Shown here in pieces: positions 46,460 to 56,923 of a DNA stretch of 64,000 nucleotides. Every line of letters begins with the position of its first letter. Within the stretch, counting starts at the first letter, position 1. The position numbers and the translations under genes are program-made. Source of the DNA: Vibrio sp. CAU 1672 (lineage in GTDB: Bacteria; Pseudomonadota; Gammaproteobacteria; Enterobacterales; Vibrionaceae); contig NZ_JARHUF010000007.1 in NCBI RefSeq assembly GCF_029223195.1, forward strand, positions 124,001-188,000, written 5' to 3'. The notes beneath the pieces are model-generated. The model saw nothing but the letters and a program-made list of their open reading frames with translations, searched no databases and was not told where the DNA came from.

Positions 46460-48091
46460 ATGTACAAGAATAAAATCACCCAAGCCCTTCTTCTAGGCGC
46501 TGGTCTGGCCGTTGCTGCCACTTCTACTTCCGCACTTGCTGCTGACGTCCCAGCAGGTACTAAACTTGCCGATAAACAAGAAATTGTTCGTGGTAACGGG
46601 ACAGAAGTTGCGACCATCGACCCACACAAATCTCAAGGTGTACCAGAGTCACACGTAATTCGTGACTTACTTGAAGGCTTGGTGAACCAGGATGCTGACG
46701 GTAATACGATTCCTGGTGTGGCGGAAAGTTGGGAAACTGAAGATAACAAGACGTTTACTTTCCACCTACGTAAAGATGCCAAATGGTCTAACGGTGATCC
46801 GGTAACGGCACAGGACTTTGTTTACAGCTGGCAGCGTGCTGTCGATCCTGCGACGGCGTCACCATACTCTTGGTATATGGAATACACCAAGATGAAAAAC
46901 GCGAAAGGGATTGTCGCGGGTAAAAAAGATAAGAGTGAGCTGGGTGTGAAAGCACTTGATGAGCACACGCTTGTGGTTGAGCTTGACACAGCCGTTCCAT
47001 ATTTTGTGATGATGACTGGTCACACAACCATGAAACCAGTGCACCAGGCAACTGTTGAAAAGTTTGGTGATCACTGGACCAAACCTGAACACTTTGTCGG
47101 TAACGGCGCTTACGTGGTAAATAACTGGGTAGTTAACGAGCGTATGGAACTGGTGCGTAACACCAATTACTGGGATAACGCGAAAACCGTTATTAACAAG
47201 GTAACCTTCCTGCCAATTGAAAACGCTGTTGCGGAAATGAACCGTTTCCTATCGGGTGAAATCGACTTTACCTCAACGTTGCCAACTGAGCACTTCAAAC
47301 GTCTTAAGAAAGAGCACCCAGAGTCAGTATCGGTGGAAGGCAGCCTGTGTACTTACTACTACTCTTTTAACACTAAGAAAGAGCCGTTCAATGATGTACG
47401 TGTACGTAAAGCAATTTCTTACGCGATCGACCGTAACATTGTTGCTAACGCCATTCTTGGTCAAGGTCAGAAACCGGCTTATTTCCTAACGCCGGAGATC
47501 ACCGCACACTTTGACCCAGAGCTGCCTGTTTACGGCAAGATGACGCAAAAAGAGCGCAATGCTGAAGCGGCACGTCTGCTTGAAGAAGCGGGTTACGGCA
47601 AAAATAATCCACTAAAATTCAACCTTCTATACAACACTAACGAAAACCACAAAAAGCTGGCGGTTGCGCTGGGTTCAATGTGGAAGAAGACTCTGGGTCT
47701 GAACGTTACGTTAGAAAACCAAGAGTGGAAAACTTACCTATCTTCTAAAGACCAAGGTGACTTTGAAGTAGCACGCGCTGGCTGGTGTGGTGACTACAAC
47801 GAAGCCTCTTCATTCCTAACCCTGATGGTTAGCTCGAACACCACTGGTGGTCAGCACTGGGGCAGTAAAGAGTACGATGCACTGATCGACAAAGCACTTA
47901 AGTCGACTTCAGAAGCTGAACGTACTCAAATCTACATGGACGCAGAAAAGCTGATGGCAAAAGAAATGCCAATTGCACCTATTTACCAGTATGTTCGTTC
48001 ACGTCTACTTAATCCGCACGTTGGTGGTTTCCCATCCAATAACGCGGAAGAGAAGATCTACACCAAAGATCTTTACATCAAAGCTAACTAA
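46460..48091 (+). CDS. oppA: oligopeptide ABC transporter substrate-binding protein OppA
   Basis: A periplasmic binding protein of 543 residues with signal peptide (MYKNKITQALLLGAGLAVAATSTSALA). Family segments: GNGTEVATIDPHKSQGVPESHVIRDLLEGL, ESWETEDNKTFTFHLRKDAKWSNG and AGWCGDYNEASSFL. Captures oligopeptides for the OppBCDF transporter. CGGAG precedes ATG 46460. The codon use is more biased than that of the neighbours, as expected for an abundant protein. First gene of oppABCDF. Confidence 0.96.
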   Translation: MYKNKITQALLLGAGLAVAATSTSALAADVPAGTKLADKQEIVRGNGTEVATIDPHKSQGVPESHVIRDLLEGLVNQDADGNTIPGVAESWETEDNKTFTFHLRKDAKWSNGDPVTAQDFVYSWQRAVDPATASPYSWYMEYTKMKNAKGIVAGKKDKSELGVKALDEHTLVVELDTAVPYFVMMTGHTTMKPVHQATVEKFGDHWTKPEHFVGNGAYVVNNWVVNERMELVRNTNYWDNAKTVINKVTFLPIENAVAEMNRFLSGEIDFTSTLPTEHFKRLKKEHPESVSVEGSLCTYYYSFNTKKEPFNDVRVRKAISYAIDRNIVANAILGQGQKPAYFLTPEITAHFDPELPVYGKMTQKERNAEAARLLEEAGYGKNNPLKFNLLYNTNENHKKLAVALGSMWKKTLGLNVTLENQEWKTYLSSKDQGDFEVARAGWCGDYNEASSFLTLMVSSNTTGGQHWGSKEYDALIDKALKSTSEAERTQIYMDAEKLMAKEMPIAPIYQYVRSRLLNPHVGGFPSNNAEEKIYTKDLYIKAN

Positions 48092-48196
48092 AAAATTAGC
48101 TTAAAGACTATAAAAAAATAAGGCACTGCATGCGAATTGTCGCATGCAGCGTCTAGTTCATTTAAATTAACTGTCACAGACTGAAAGAGTGAGTTT

Positions 48197-49117
48197 ATGT
48201 TTAAATTCATCGCGAAAAGGATATTTGAGGCGATCCCAACAATGTTGGTATTGATCACCGTATCTTTCTTTCTCATGCGTTTCGCACCGGGTAACCCATT
48301 CTCGAGTGAGCGTCCACTACCGCCAGAAGTTATGGCGAATATTGAAGCAAAATACGGTCTGGATAAGCCCGTTTTTGAGCAATATACCACTTACCTGACC
48401 AACGTCATTCAAGGTGACTTTGGTCCATCATTCAAATACTTAGATTATACAGTAAATGAGTTGATTGCCGTCGCATTGCCAGTCTCGGCGAAAGTCGGTT
48501 TCATCGCGTTTATCTTTACGGTCATTCTTGGGGTGAGTGTCGGGACGATTGCCGCCTTGAAGCATAATACCTGGGTTGACTACACCATTATGTCTACCGC
48601 CATGCTGGGCGTGGTAATGCCATCATTCGTTTTGGCACCGGCGCTGATCTATCTGTTCTCACTGCACTGGAACTTGTTCCCGGCCGGGGGATGGTTTGAT
48701 GGCAGTTGGCAATACTTAGTTCTTCCCGTGATCGGTATGTCCCTGTTGTACGTTGCCACGTTTGCCCGTATTACCCGCGGTTCAATGATTGAAACGCTTA
48801 ACAGTAACTTTATCCGTACTGCCCGGGCTAAAGGGTTGAGCTACCGCTATATCATCATCAAGCACGCACTGAAACCAGCACTATTGCCTGTTGTGTCTTA
48901 CATGGGCCCGGCGTTCGTAGGTATCATCACCGGTTCTGTAGTTATTGAAACCATCTTTGGCCTGCCAGGGATTGGTAAATTGTTCGTTAACGCAGCATTT
49001 AACCGCGACTACTCGCTTGTAATGGGTGTGACCATTCTGATTGGTTTCCTCTTTATTTTATTTAATGCGATTGTAGATATTTTACTTGCAATGATTGACC
49101 CGAAAATTCGCTACTAA
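48197..49117 (+). CDS. oppB: oligopeptide ABC transporter permease OppB
   Basis: A 306-residue inner-membrane permease with six helices. The N-terminal helix segment MFKFIAKRIFEAIPTMLVLITVSFFLMRFAPGNP is typical of OppB/DppB, and the EAA loop that contacts the ATPase is present (IRTARAKGLSYRYIIIKHALKPALLPV). Lies 105 bases after oppA, where a drop in expression is usual. Confidence 0.96.
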   Translation: MFKFIAKRIFEAIPTMLVLITVSFFLMRFAPGNPFSSERPLPPEVMANIEAKYGLDKPVFEQYTTYLTNVIQGDFGPSFKYLDYTVNELIAVALPVSAKVGFIAFIFTVILGVSVGTIAALKHNTWVDYTIMSTAMLGVVMPSFVLAPALIYLFSLHWNLFPAGGWFDGSWQYLVLPVIGMSLLYVATFARITRGSMIETLNSNFIRTARAKGLSYRYIIIKHALKPALLPVVSYMGPAFVGIITGSVVIETIFGLPGIGKLFVNAAFNRDYSLVMGVTILIGFLFILFNAIVDILLAMIDPKIRY

Positions 49118-49132
49118 CAGGGAAGTTTGGTT

Positions 49133-50035
49133 ATGTTGACGAAAAAAGAAAACCTAGAAGCGATTGAGAAATTCTCTGAGAACTTAGAGATTGAAGGTCG
49201 CAGTCTATGGCAAGACGCCCGTATCCGTTTTATGCGTAACAAAGCGGCGATGGTGAGCCTGTTCATCCTCTTTATCATGACAATGGCAGTGATCTTCCTG
49301 CCAATGGTTGCCCCATATGCCTTTGACGATACCGACTGGTATGCCATGCACGTCGGGCCGAATGCTGAACACTGGTTCGGCACTGACAGCCTTGGTCGAG
49401 ACTTATATGTACGTACCTTGATCGGTGGCCGTATCTCGCTGATGGTCGGTGTGATGGGCGCATTCGTTGCGGTATTGATTGGTACGCTTTACGGCGCGGC
49501 TTCCGGCTTTATTGGCGGCAAGGTAGACCGGATCATGATGCGTATTCTTGAAATTCTTTACGCAGTACCGTTTATGTTCCTGGTTATCGTACTGGTTACC
49601 TTCTTTGGGCGTAATATTGTGTTGATTTTTGTCGCGATCGGCGCGATCGCATGGCTGGATATGGCGCGTATCGTACGTGGCCAGACGTTAAGCCTGCGCA
49701 GTAAAGAGTTTATCGAAGCCGCCCACGTATGTGGTGTGAGCAACTGGAAGATCATTACCCGCCACATCGTACCAAACGTCTTGGGGATTGTGGCTGTTTA
49801 CTCGACACTGCTTATCCCAAGTATGATTCTGACAGAATCTTTCCTTTCATTCCTTGGTCTGGGTGTTCAGGAGCCAATGACAAGCTGGGGCGCACTTCTG
49901 CAAGAAGGTTCGCAAACCATGGAAGTGGCAATCTGGCAGCTCGCATTCCCTGCGGCATTCATGGTTGTGACTCTATTCTGCTTTAACTACGTTGGTGATG
50001 GTCTGCGCGATGCGCTGGATCCGAAAGACAGATAA
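49133..50035 (+). CDS. oppC: oligopeptide ABC transporter permease OppC
   Basis: A 300-residue inner-membrane permease, partner of OppB, with an extra cytoplasmic N-terminus and the EAA loop FIEAAHVCGVSNWKIITRHIVPNVLGI. ATG 49133 has GGGAAG upstream; a TTG two codons before is less likely. It starts 15 bases after oppB. Confidence 0.96.
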   Translation: MLTKKENLEAIEKFSENLEIEGRSLWQDARIRFMRNKAAMVSLFILFIMTMAVIFLPMVAPYAFDDTDWYAMHVGPNAEHWFGTDSLGRDLYVRTLIGGRISLMVGVMGAFVAVLIGTLYGAASGFIGGKVDRIMMRILEILYAVPFMFLVIVLVTFFGRNIVLIFVAIGAIAWLDMARIVRGQTLSLRSKEFIEAAHVCGVSNWKIITRHIVPNVLGIVAVYSTLLIPSMILTESFLSFLGLGVQEPMTSWGALLQEGSQTMEVAIWQLAFPAAFMVVTLFCFNYVGDGLRDALDPKDR

Positions 50036-50064
50036 ATAGAATTAGAAAGATTGAGGAAGTAATC

Positions 50065-51036
50065 ATGAGTTTATTAGATGTCAAAGATCTGCGCGTCGAA
50101 TTTACCACTCAAGATGGTATCGTCACTGCAGTAAACGATTTGAACTTCTCTCTGGAACAAGGAGAGACGTTGGGTATTGTTGGTGAATCCGGTTCCGGTA
50201 AATCACAGACGGTATTCTCTATCATGGGGCTGCTGGCGAAAAACGGTATTATCTCCGGCAGTGCGAAATTTGAAGGCAAAGAAATTCTTAACTTGCCGGA
50301 AAAAGAACTGAACAAGGTCCGTGCTGAGCAGATCGCGATGATCTTTCAGGATCCAATGACCTCACTCAACCCTTATATGAAAGTCAGTGATCAACTGATG
50401 GAAGTGTTGATGCTGCATAAGGGTATGGGCAAGGCCGAAGCGTTCGAAGAGTCAGTACGTATGCTGGAAGCGGTGAAGATCCCTGAAGCGCGTAAGCGTA
50501 TTACTATGTATCCGCATGAGTTTTCCGGCGGTATGCGCCAGCGCGTAATGATCGCGATGGCACTGTTGTGTCGTCCGAAGTTGCTGATTGCTGATGAACC
50601 GACTACCGCGTTGGACGTAACTGTTCAGGCGCAGATCATGGATCTGCTGAATGAGCTGAAAAGTGAGTTTAATACGGCAATTATTATGATCACCCACGAT
50701 CTGGGGGTGGTTGCCGGCTCTTGTGACAAAGTGCTGGTGATGTATGCCGGCCGTACCATGGAGTACGGTACGGTTGATGAAATCTTTTACAATCCAAGCC
50801 ACCCATACGCAGAAGGTTTGCTGAAAGCCATCCCGCGTTTGGATACCGAAGGCGAAATCCTGCCAACCATTCCTGGCAACCCGCCTAACTTACTGCGTCT
50901 GCCACCGGGCTGCCCTTATCAAGAGCGCTGTCACCGTGTGATGGATCGTTGTAAGCGTGAAGCGCCAAGCCTGACAGCCTTTGCCCAAGGCCGTCAGCGA
51001 GCATGTTTTTCTGATTGGGAGGCTTGGAAAAAATGA
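50065..51036 (+). CDS. oppD: oligopeptide ABC transporter ATPase OppD
   Basis: A 323-residue ABC ATPase: Walker A GESGSGKS, signature FSGGMRQR, Walker B LLIADEPTTALD, and the OppD/DppD-specific C-terminal region with cysteines CPYQERCHRVMDRC that bind an iron-sulfur cluster in some homologues. GAGGAAG precedes ATG 50065. The stop overlaps oppF (ATGA). Confidence 0.97.
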   Translation: MSLLDVKDLRVEFTTQDGIVTAVNDLNFSLEQGETLGIVGESGSGKSQTVFSIMGLLAKNGIISGSAKFEGKEILNLPEKELNKVRAEQIAMIFQDPMTSLNPYMKVSDQLMEVLMLHKGMGKAEAFEESVRMLEAVKIPEARKRITMYPHEFSGGMRQRVMIAMALLCRPKLLIADEPTTALDVTVQAQIMDLLNELKSEFNTAIIMITHDLGVVAGSCDKVLVMYAGRTMEYGTVDEIFYNPSHPYAEGLLKAIPRLDTEGEILPTIPGNPPNLLRLPPGCPYQERCHRVMDRCKREAPSLTAFAQGRQRACFSDWEAWKK

Positions 51037-52025
51037 GTGCCGATAAAAAAATAATTCTGGATGTTAAAAACCTGAAAGTGCATTTTAGTATTGCATCTAA
51101 GTCCGCCTGGCCATGGAGCAAACCATCCAACCTTAAAGCGGTTGACGGGGTGAACGTCCGTCTTTATGAAGGCGAAACCCTGGGTGTGGTAGGGGAGTCG
51201 GGCTGTGGTAAATCCACCTTTGCCCGCGCCATTATCGGCCTGGTAGAAGCGACCGATGGCGAGGTCGTATGGATGGGACGCGATCTGACTAAGATGAAGG
51301 ACGTCCAGCGCCGCGAAACGCGTAAAGAAATCCAGATGATTTTCCAGGATCCGCTGGCGTCACTTAACCCGCGTATGACGGTGGGTGATATTATCGCTGA
51401 GCCACTGGAAACCTTTTATCCTGAGCTGTCAAAGCAAGAGGTTAAAGATCGCGTTAAAGAAATGATGGCTAAAGTGGGCCTGTTACCGAACGTGATCAAC
51501 CGTTACCCGCACGAGTTTTCCGGTGGTCAGTGTCAGCGTATCGGTATTGCCCGTGCGCTGATCCTCAAACCGAAAATGATCATCTGTGACGAGCCGGTAT
51601 CAGCACTGGATGTATCGATTCAGGCTCAGGTGGTCAACCTGCTTAAAGAACTGCAAAAAGAGCTCGGCCTGTCACTGGTTTTTATTGCCCATGACTTGTC
51701 AGTGGTAAAACACATTTCTGATCGTGTTTTGGTGATGTATTTAGGCAATGCGGTTGAACTGGGTGAAGCCGAAGCGCTGTTTGCGGATCCGAAACACCCT
51801 TACACCCGTGCCCTGATGTCAGCGGTGCCAATCCCGGATCCGAAAATTGAGCGTGAGAAAGTCATCCAGATGTTGGAAGGCGATCTGCCGTCGCCGATCA
51901 GTCCGCCTTCTGGCTGTGTGTTCCGCACCCGTTGCCCTCAGGCAACAGAAGAGTGTGCGAAAACCAAGCCAGTGATACAGGGCTCAGACTTGCACTCGGT
52001 GTCCTGTCTGCACGTGTCAGTATAA
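51033..52025 (+). CDS. oppF: oligopeptide ABC transporter ATPase OppF
   Basis: A 330-residue ABC ATPase paired with OppD: Walker A GESGCGKS, signature FSGGQCQR, Walker B MIICDEPVSALD, and the C-terminal CVFRTRCPQATEEC. ATG 51033 overlaps the oppD stop (ATGA); the frame begins six codons earlier without a good site. Last gene of the operon, followed by a terminator. Confidence 0.97.
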   Translation: MSADKKIILDVKNLKVHFSIASKSAWPWSKPSNLKAVDGVNVRLYEGETLGVVGESGCGKSTFARAIIGLVEATDGEVVWMGRDLTKMKDVQRRETRKEIQMIFQDPLASLNPRMTVGDIIAEPLETFYPELSKQEVKDRVKEMMAKVGLLPNVINRYPHEFSGGQCQRIGIARALILKPKMIICDEPVSALDVSIQAQVVNLLKELQKELGLSLVFIAHDLSVVKHISDRVLVMYLGNAVELGEAEALFADPKHPYTRALMSAVPIPDPKIEREKVIQMLEGDLPSPISPPSGCVFRTRCPQATEECAKTKPVIQGSDLHSVSCLHVSV

Positions 52026-52048
52026 TCTATTCAGCCTGTGACGGGCTT

Positions 52049-52083
52049 AAGCGCGGCTCCTTAGTAGGGTCGCGCTTTTTTTA
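52049..52083 (+). terminator. terminator after oppF
   Basis: AAGCGCG / CGCGCTT stem with a longer loop, then seven T's, about 25 bases past the oppF stop. Confidence 0.85.
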
Positions 52084-52210
52084 TGTTTGCAGTACTGATC
52101 ATGGTTAGTCTGTTTATTCAAATTTTCTGAATAACATGACCTAAGCAGTACGCTGTTTTCTTGCCCCATTCCTTTTAGTATGAACAAAACAACAGATGAG
52201 GAGCTAAGGT

Positions 52211-53155
52211 ATGGGCAAACTGATCGATGGTGTATGGCACGACGTGTGGTACGACACCAAAAGCAGTGGCGGGAAATTTGTACGGGAAGATGCCGGCTTC
52301 CGTAATTGGATCGTGGATCAGCCAGATGCTACTTACCAGCCCGAATCCGGACGTTATCACCTGTATGTCTCCCTCGCTTGTCCCTGGGCCCACCGTACGC
52401 TGATCTTTCGCAAGATTAAGGGGTTGGAAAAGCATATCGATGTGACCGTTGTCTGCCCGGATATGCTCAGTGAGGGCTGGCAGATGGGACTGCCTGAACC
52501 TCTTTTCGGCCATACCCGCCTGCACCAGATGTATACCCAGGCTAAGCCGGATTATACCGGTCGGGTTACGGTGCCACTGCTGTGGGATAAGAAAACCGAC
52601 ACGATTGTTTCCAATGAGTCTTCGGAAATCATCCGCATGTTCAATTTTGCGTTTAACGATTTGACGGGCAATCATGATGATTACTATCCTCAGTCATTAC
52701 AGCGTACGATTGATGAATGGAACGACTTCATTTACCCGAATGTGAATAATGGTGTGTATCGCTGCGGGTTCGCCACTACCCAGGAGGCGTATGAAGAAGC
52801 TTATGATTCGCTGTTTGCCGCTCTGGACCGACTGGATGCCCATCTGGCTACGCAGCGCTACCTCGCAGGTAACCGGATCACCGAGGCCGACTGGCGCTTG
52901 TTTACTACCCTGATCCGCTTTGATGCTGTCTACGTCGGGCATTTTAAATGTAATAAACAGCGCATCGTTGATTATCCGCATTTGCACGGTTATCTGAAAG
53001 AGCTTTACCAGATTGAAGGTATCGCCGAAACGACGGATTTTTATCATATTAAGCGCCATTACTACTTCAGCCATACTTCTATTAATCCCTCTCAGGTGGT
53101 GCCGAAAGGCCCTGAGCTGGATCTGGATTCACCGCACGGCCGTCAGGCCCTTTAG
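52211..53155 (+). CDS. yqjG: glutathionyl-hydroquinone reductase (Xi-class GST, YqjG type)
   Basis: A 314-residue cytoplasmic enzyme of the ECM4/YqjG group that removes glutathione from glutathionylated hydroquinones. The catalytic cysteine is in LACPWAHRT; the thioredoxin-like part is followed by SNESSEIIRMFN, where glutathione binds, and a helical C-terminal domain (ITEADWRLFTTLIRFD). GAGGAGC precedes ATG 52211. Monocistronic. The physiological substrate here is unknown. Confidence 0.92.
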   Translation: MGKLIDGVWHDVWYDTKSSGGKFVREDAGFRNWIVDQPDATYQPESGRYHLYVSLACPWAHRTLIFRKIKGLEKHIDVTVVCPDMLSEGWQMGLPEPLFGHTRLHQMYTQAKPDYTGRVTVPLLWDKKTDTIVSNESSEIIRMFNFAFNDLTGNHDDYYPQSLQRTIDEWNDFIYPNVNNGVYRCGFATTQEAYEEAYDSLFAALDRLDAHLATQRYLAGNRITEADWRLFTTLIRFDAVYVGHFKCNKQRIVDYPHLHGYLKELYQIEGIAETTDFYHIKRHYYFSHTSINPSQVVPKGPELDLDSPHGRQAL

Positions 53156-53293
53156 CTGGTAAGGTGCAAAACTCGCCAGGTGGAGAGCACCTGGCAGTGT
53201 ATCCCCATCAAGCAAATTTTCCCTCTATCTCAGAAACTTTTCTTTTAACGCCTAAACTTATGATAAGGCGTTAATAATTGGGCTAGGGGGAGT

Positions 53294-54568
53294 ATGAACA
53301 TTGAGCAAATGGTCAGTGGTGGGAACCTGATCTGGGATTTGTTTATTGCCTTGTTGCTTGGCGCGATTGTCGGTACGCAAAGGGGCTGGGTGCTGCGCAA
53401 TCGGGTTGAAGGCAGCCGAACGGCCGGAATTCGTACCTACTCACTGGTCGCTCTTCTGGGCGGACTGGTCGCGATCCTGGCCCGGATATACTCACCATTG
53501 CTATTGGGCTTTGCGCTTCTGGCGCTGGTGGCGCTGGCCTGCATCTCATTTGTTATCCGTCTCCGTGGCAGTAAAGATATCAGTATCACCGGGGTGGTGA
53601 GTTTGCTGGTGACATTTGTCGCGGGCAGCCTGGCGGTATCTGGAGAAATGGCGGTGGCGGCTGCCGCCGCGGTGATCACTGCGATAGTGCTGGACAACAA
53701 AAAGGAACTGCACCAGGCATTGCAACGGCTACAAGAGTATGAGCTGGATGCAGCGCTCAGTTTATTGATGATTTCTATCGTGGTATTGCCTCTGCTGCCT
53801 GATCGGGGGTACGGACCGTGGCAAGCACTCAACCCGTATGAGATCTGGTGGATGGTGGTGCTGATCGCCAGTATTTCCTTCGTTGGTTATTTTGCGATCA
53901 AAATTGGCGGTGCCAAGCGGGGCATTTTATTTACTTCGGTGTTCGCCGGTTTGAGTTCTTCAACCGCGTTAACCTTGCAGTTTTCCCATTTGTCGCGCGA
54001 ACAGCCGCATATTAGCCCGTTACTGGCCAGTGGTATTTTACTCAGTTGCGGAACAATGTTTCCGCGGTTACTGATCATCTTGTCGGTGATCAATCCTCAG
54101 TTGGTTAAATTGCTTTGGCCCATCGTGATGGCCATGATGGCGGCGTTATATTTACCTGCCTGGTGGATTTGGCGTAGGAGTAGAGTCGAACAAGTAGAAC
54201 AGCTCGATAAGCAAACCAATCCGCTGGCGCTTCAATCGGCACTGTTCTTCGGCATTGTGCTGGCGGTGATCATGTTGCTGTCTCACGCCTTGTCTGAATG
54301 GTTTGGTAGTGCCGGGGTACTGATGCTGTCGGCCTTGTCGGGCATTACCGACGTTGATGCTATTTCGCTGACACTTGGGCGCCAGAGTACCCTGACCCTG
54401 AGTGTGACCACTGCCGCTCTCGGGATCATTATTGCTGCTTCGGTTAATACGCTGGTGAAGATGGGCATGGTACTGGCCATTGGCGAAAAAAAACTATGGC
54501 ATCGAGTGGCGCCGGTGATGATTGGCTGTGTATTGGTCGGTGGTGTGCTGTTTTTATTCATGTATTGA
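53294..54568 (+). CDS. MgtC/SapB-DUF4010 family membrane protein
   Basis: A 424-residue protein with about 12 helices. The first 130 residues form an MgtC/SapB-like domain (LLLGAIVGTQRGW, GIRTYSLVALLGGLVAIL) and the remainder a DUF4010 domain (ALSGITDVDAISLTLGRQS). This fusion is common in bacteria; the function is not known, although MgtC domains are linked with growth at low Mg2+. TAGGGGGAG before ATG 53294 is a strong ribosome-binding site. It converges on pta. Confidence 0.82.
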   Translation: MNIEQMVSGGNLIWDLFIALLLGAIVGTQRGWVLRNRVEGSRTAGIRTYSLVALLGGLVAILARIYSPLLLGFALLALVALACISFVIRLRGSKDISITGVVSLLVTFVAGSLAVSGEMAVAAAAAVITAIVLDNKKELHQALQRLQEYELDAALSLLMISIVVLPLLPDRGYGPWQALNPYEIWWMVVLIASISFVGYFAIKIGGAKRGILFTSVFAGLSSSTALTLQFSHLSREQPHISPLLASGILLSCGTMFPRLLIILSVINPQLVKLLWPIVMAMMAALYLPAWWIWRRSRVEQVEQLDKQTNPLALQSALFFGIVLAVIMLLSHALSEWFGSAGVLMLSALSGITDVDAISLTLGRQSTLTLSVTTAALGIIIAASVNTLVKMGMVLAIGEKKLWHRVAPVMIGCVLVGGVLFLFMY

Positions 54569-54585
54569 GTCGGGTGGCAGATACC

Positions 54586-54613
54586 AAAAAGCCCTCGACG
54601 AATCGAGGGCTTT
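54586..54613. terminator. bidirectional terminator
   Basis: AAAGCCCTCGA / TCGAGGGCTTT stem with a 4-base loop, between the MgtC-family gene and pta, with T-rich tails on both sides. Confidence 0.88.
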
Positions 54614-54641
54614 GAATTTTCCAATCAAATTAGCGAAGCGA

Positions 54642-56786
54642 TTATTTTGCTTCCTGGTCTGCCTGGATAGCTGTTAGTGCGATGGTGTACACGATGTCGT
54701 CGACTAGTGCGCCGCGAGACAGGTCGTTTACTGGCTTGCGCATACCTTGCAGCATTGGACCGATAGATACCAGGTCTGCACTGCGTTGTACCGCTTTGTA
54801 AGTCGTGTTACCAGTGTTTAGGTCTGGGAATACGAATACTGTTGCCTTACCTGCTACTGGAGAGTTTGGCGCTTTCGAAGCGGCAACGTTTTCCATGATA
54901 GCTGCGTCGTACTGCAGCGGGCCGTCGATTACTAGATCCGGACGTTTCTCTTGAGCGAGTTTGGTTGCTTCACGTACTTTATCAACGTCTGCACCCTTAC
55001 CAGATTCACCAGTAGAGTAAGAGATCATTGCAACGCGTGGATCGATACCGAATGCTGCTGCTGAATCAGCAGATTGAATAGCGATTTCAGCCAGCTGTTC
55101 AGCTGTTGGATCCGGGTTGATTGCACAGTCACCGTAAACCAGTACTTGATCAGGCAGAAGCATGAAGAATACTGAAGATACGATAGATGCGTTAGGTGCT
55201 GTTTTGATGATTTGGAACGGAGGAACAATAGTGTTCGCTGTCGTGTGAACCGCACCAGAAACCAGGCCGTCTACTTCATCGTTTTCAAGCATCATAGTGC
55301 CCAGGAATACTGAATCTTGCAGCTTCTCACGTGCTACAACTTCAGTCATACCTTTCGCGCCACGTAGCTCAACCAGACGAGCAATGTAGTTTTCACGGAT
55401 AGCATCTGCATCAATGATTTGGACACCGGCACCTAGCTCAACACCTTGTTGTGCAGCAACGCGACGGATTTCTTCAGGGTTACCCAGAAGCACACATTCT
55501 GCAATGCCACGCTCAGCACAGATAGCCGCTGCTTTCACGGTACGTGGCTCATCGCCTTCAGGAAGAACGATGCGCTTGCCAGCTTTGCGAGCGAACTCAG
55601 TTAGCTGGTAACGGAATGCTGGTGGGCTCAGGCGACGTGAACGCTCTGAACCTTCGGTCATGGATTCAATCCAGTTACCGTCGATGTGGCCGGCAACGTG
55701 GTCATTGATGAACTCGATACGCTCTTTGTCGTCTGCCGGTACTTCCAGGCTAAAGCTCTGCAGGTTCAGAGATGTCTGCCAGGTGTTACCTTGTGCTTTA
55801 AAGATAGGCAGGCCGGTTTCAAAGGCTGGTTTACACAGGTTTGCGATCTCGCTAGGCAGATCGTAGCCACCGGTTAGCAGAACTGCACCGATCTCTACGC
55901 CGTTCATTGCTGCCAGAGATGCCGCTACGATAACGTCAGGACGATCAGCAGACGTCACCAGCAGAGAGCCAGGCTTGAAGTGCTCAATCATGTGCGGCAG
56001 AGAACGCGCACAGAAAGTGATGCTCTTGATACGGCGAGTGTTAATATCACCTTGGTTGATGATCTCAGCGTTAAGGTGTTCTGCCATATCGTTGGCACGT
56101 GTCGCGATCAGGTCGATGTTCCACGGTACGCAGCCAAGTACACGAATCGGAGAGGTGTTGAAGATCTCCATTACTTTCATTTCGCTTTGCTGAGCGCTGT
56201 CTGCATCGTCAAAGATGTCAGAAAGGTCAGGGCGAGTACGGCCTGCTTCATCAACCGGAGCGTTCAGTTTGTTGATAATAACGCCGGAGATGTTTTTGTT
56301 CTTGGTACCGCCGAAGTTAGAACATGCAACTTCGATACGCTCTTTCAGCTGTGCAGGATTGTCTGTACCTGGTGTGGCAACTAAGACAATTTCTGCGCCT
56401 AGTGTCGCGGCAACTTCCGCATTCACCTGGTTGGCAAATGGGTGTTTACGGGTCGGAACCAGACCTTCGATAAGGGTAACGTCTGCGTCTTGGTTGATTT
56501 GGTTGAAACGCTCTACGACCGTTTCCAGCAACTCATCCATGTTGTCGTTACCGATCAAGCTTTCTGCAATCGACATTGTCATCGGCTCACCGATCTTCAT
56601 ATCGCTGTTTGCGCCAACGATGGTTGAAGTCAGATCAGGCTGATCACCGCCGCTGCGCGGCTGACAAATTGGCTTGTAGAAAGAAACCTTAACGCCTTTG
56701 CGCTCCATAGCGCGAAGCACACCCATGCTTACACTGGTCAGACCAACACCAGCACTTGCAGGGATAAGCATAATAGTACGAGACAT
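54642..56786 (-). CDS. pta: phosphate acetyltransferase
   Basis: Interconverts acetyl-CoA and acetyl phosphate. The 714-residue protein is the long enterobacterial type: an N-terminal P-loop-like DRTGG region ([25 protein letters not shown]) and the C-terminal catalytic PTA domain ([50 protein letters not shown]). Length is identical to E. coli Pta. Located 137 bases after ackA, forming the usual ackA-pta operon. Codon use is biased, suggesting high expression. Confidence 0.98.
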   Translation of the reverse strand: MSRTIMLIPASAGVGLTSVSMGVLRAMERKGVKVSFYKPICQPRSGGDQPDLTSTIVGANSDMKIGEPMTMSIAESLIGNDNMDELLETVVERFNQINQDADVTLIEGLVPTRKHPFANQVNAEVAATLGAEIVLVATPGTDNPAQLKERIEVACSNFGGTKNKNISGVIINKLNAPVDEAGRTRPDLSDIFDDADSAQQSEMKVMEIFNTSPIRVLGCVPWNIDLIATRANDMAEHLNAEIINQGDINTRRIKSITFCARSLPHMIEHFKPGSLLVTSADRPDVIVAASLAAMNGVEIGAVLLTGGYDLPSEIANLCKPAFETGLPIFKAQGNTWQTSLNLQSFSLEVPADDKERIEFINDHVAGHIDGNWIESMTEGSERSRRLSPPAFRYQLTEFARKAGKRIVLPEGDEPRTVKAAAICAERGIAECVLLGNPEEIRRVAAQQGVELGAGVQIIDADAIRENYIARLVELRGAKGMTEVVAREKLQDSVFLGTMMLENDEVDGLVSGAVHTTANTIVPPFQIIKTAPNASIVSSVFFMLLPDQVLVYGDCAINPDPTAEQLAEIAIQSADSAAAFGIDPRVAMISYSTGESGKGADVDKVREATKLAQEKRPDLVIDGPLQYDAAIMENVAASKAPNSPVAGKATVFVFPDLNTGNTTYKAVQRSADLVSIGPMLQGMRKPVNDLSRGALVDDIVYTIALTAIQADQEAK

Positions 56787-56923
56787 TCGTGGAGTACCTT
56801 TAGCTATTTGGATAAAAGCTTAACTGCGTATTCCTAGCGAAACTAAGAATAGGAGTTAAGCCCCTGGGAGAGAACACCGGCTGACGGGGACTTGGGACAA
56901 GCTTCGCCAGCCGGTTAGATTAA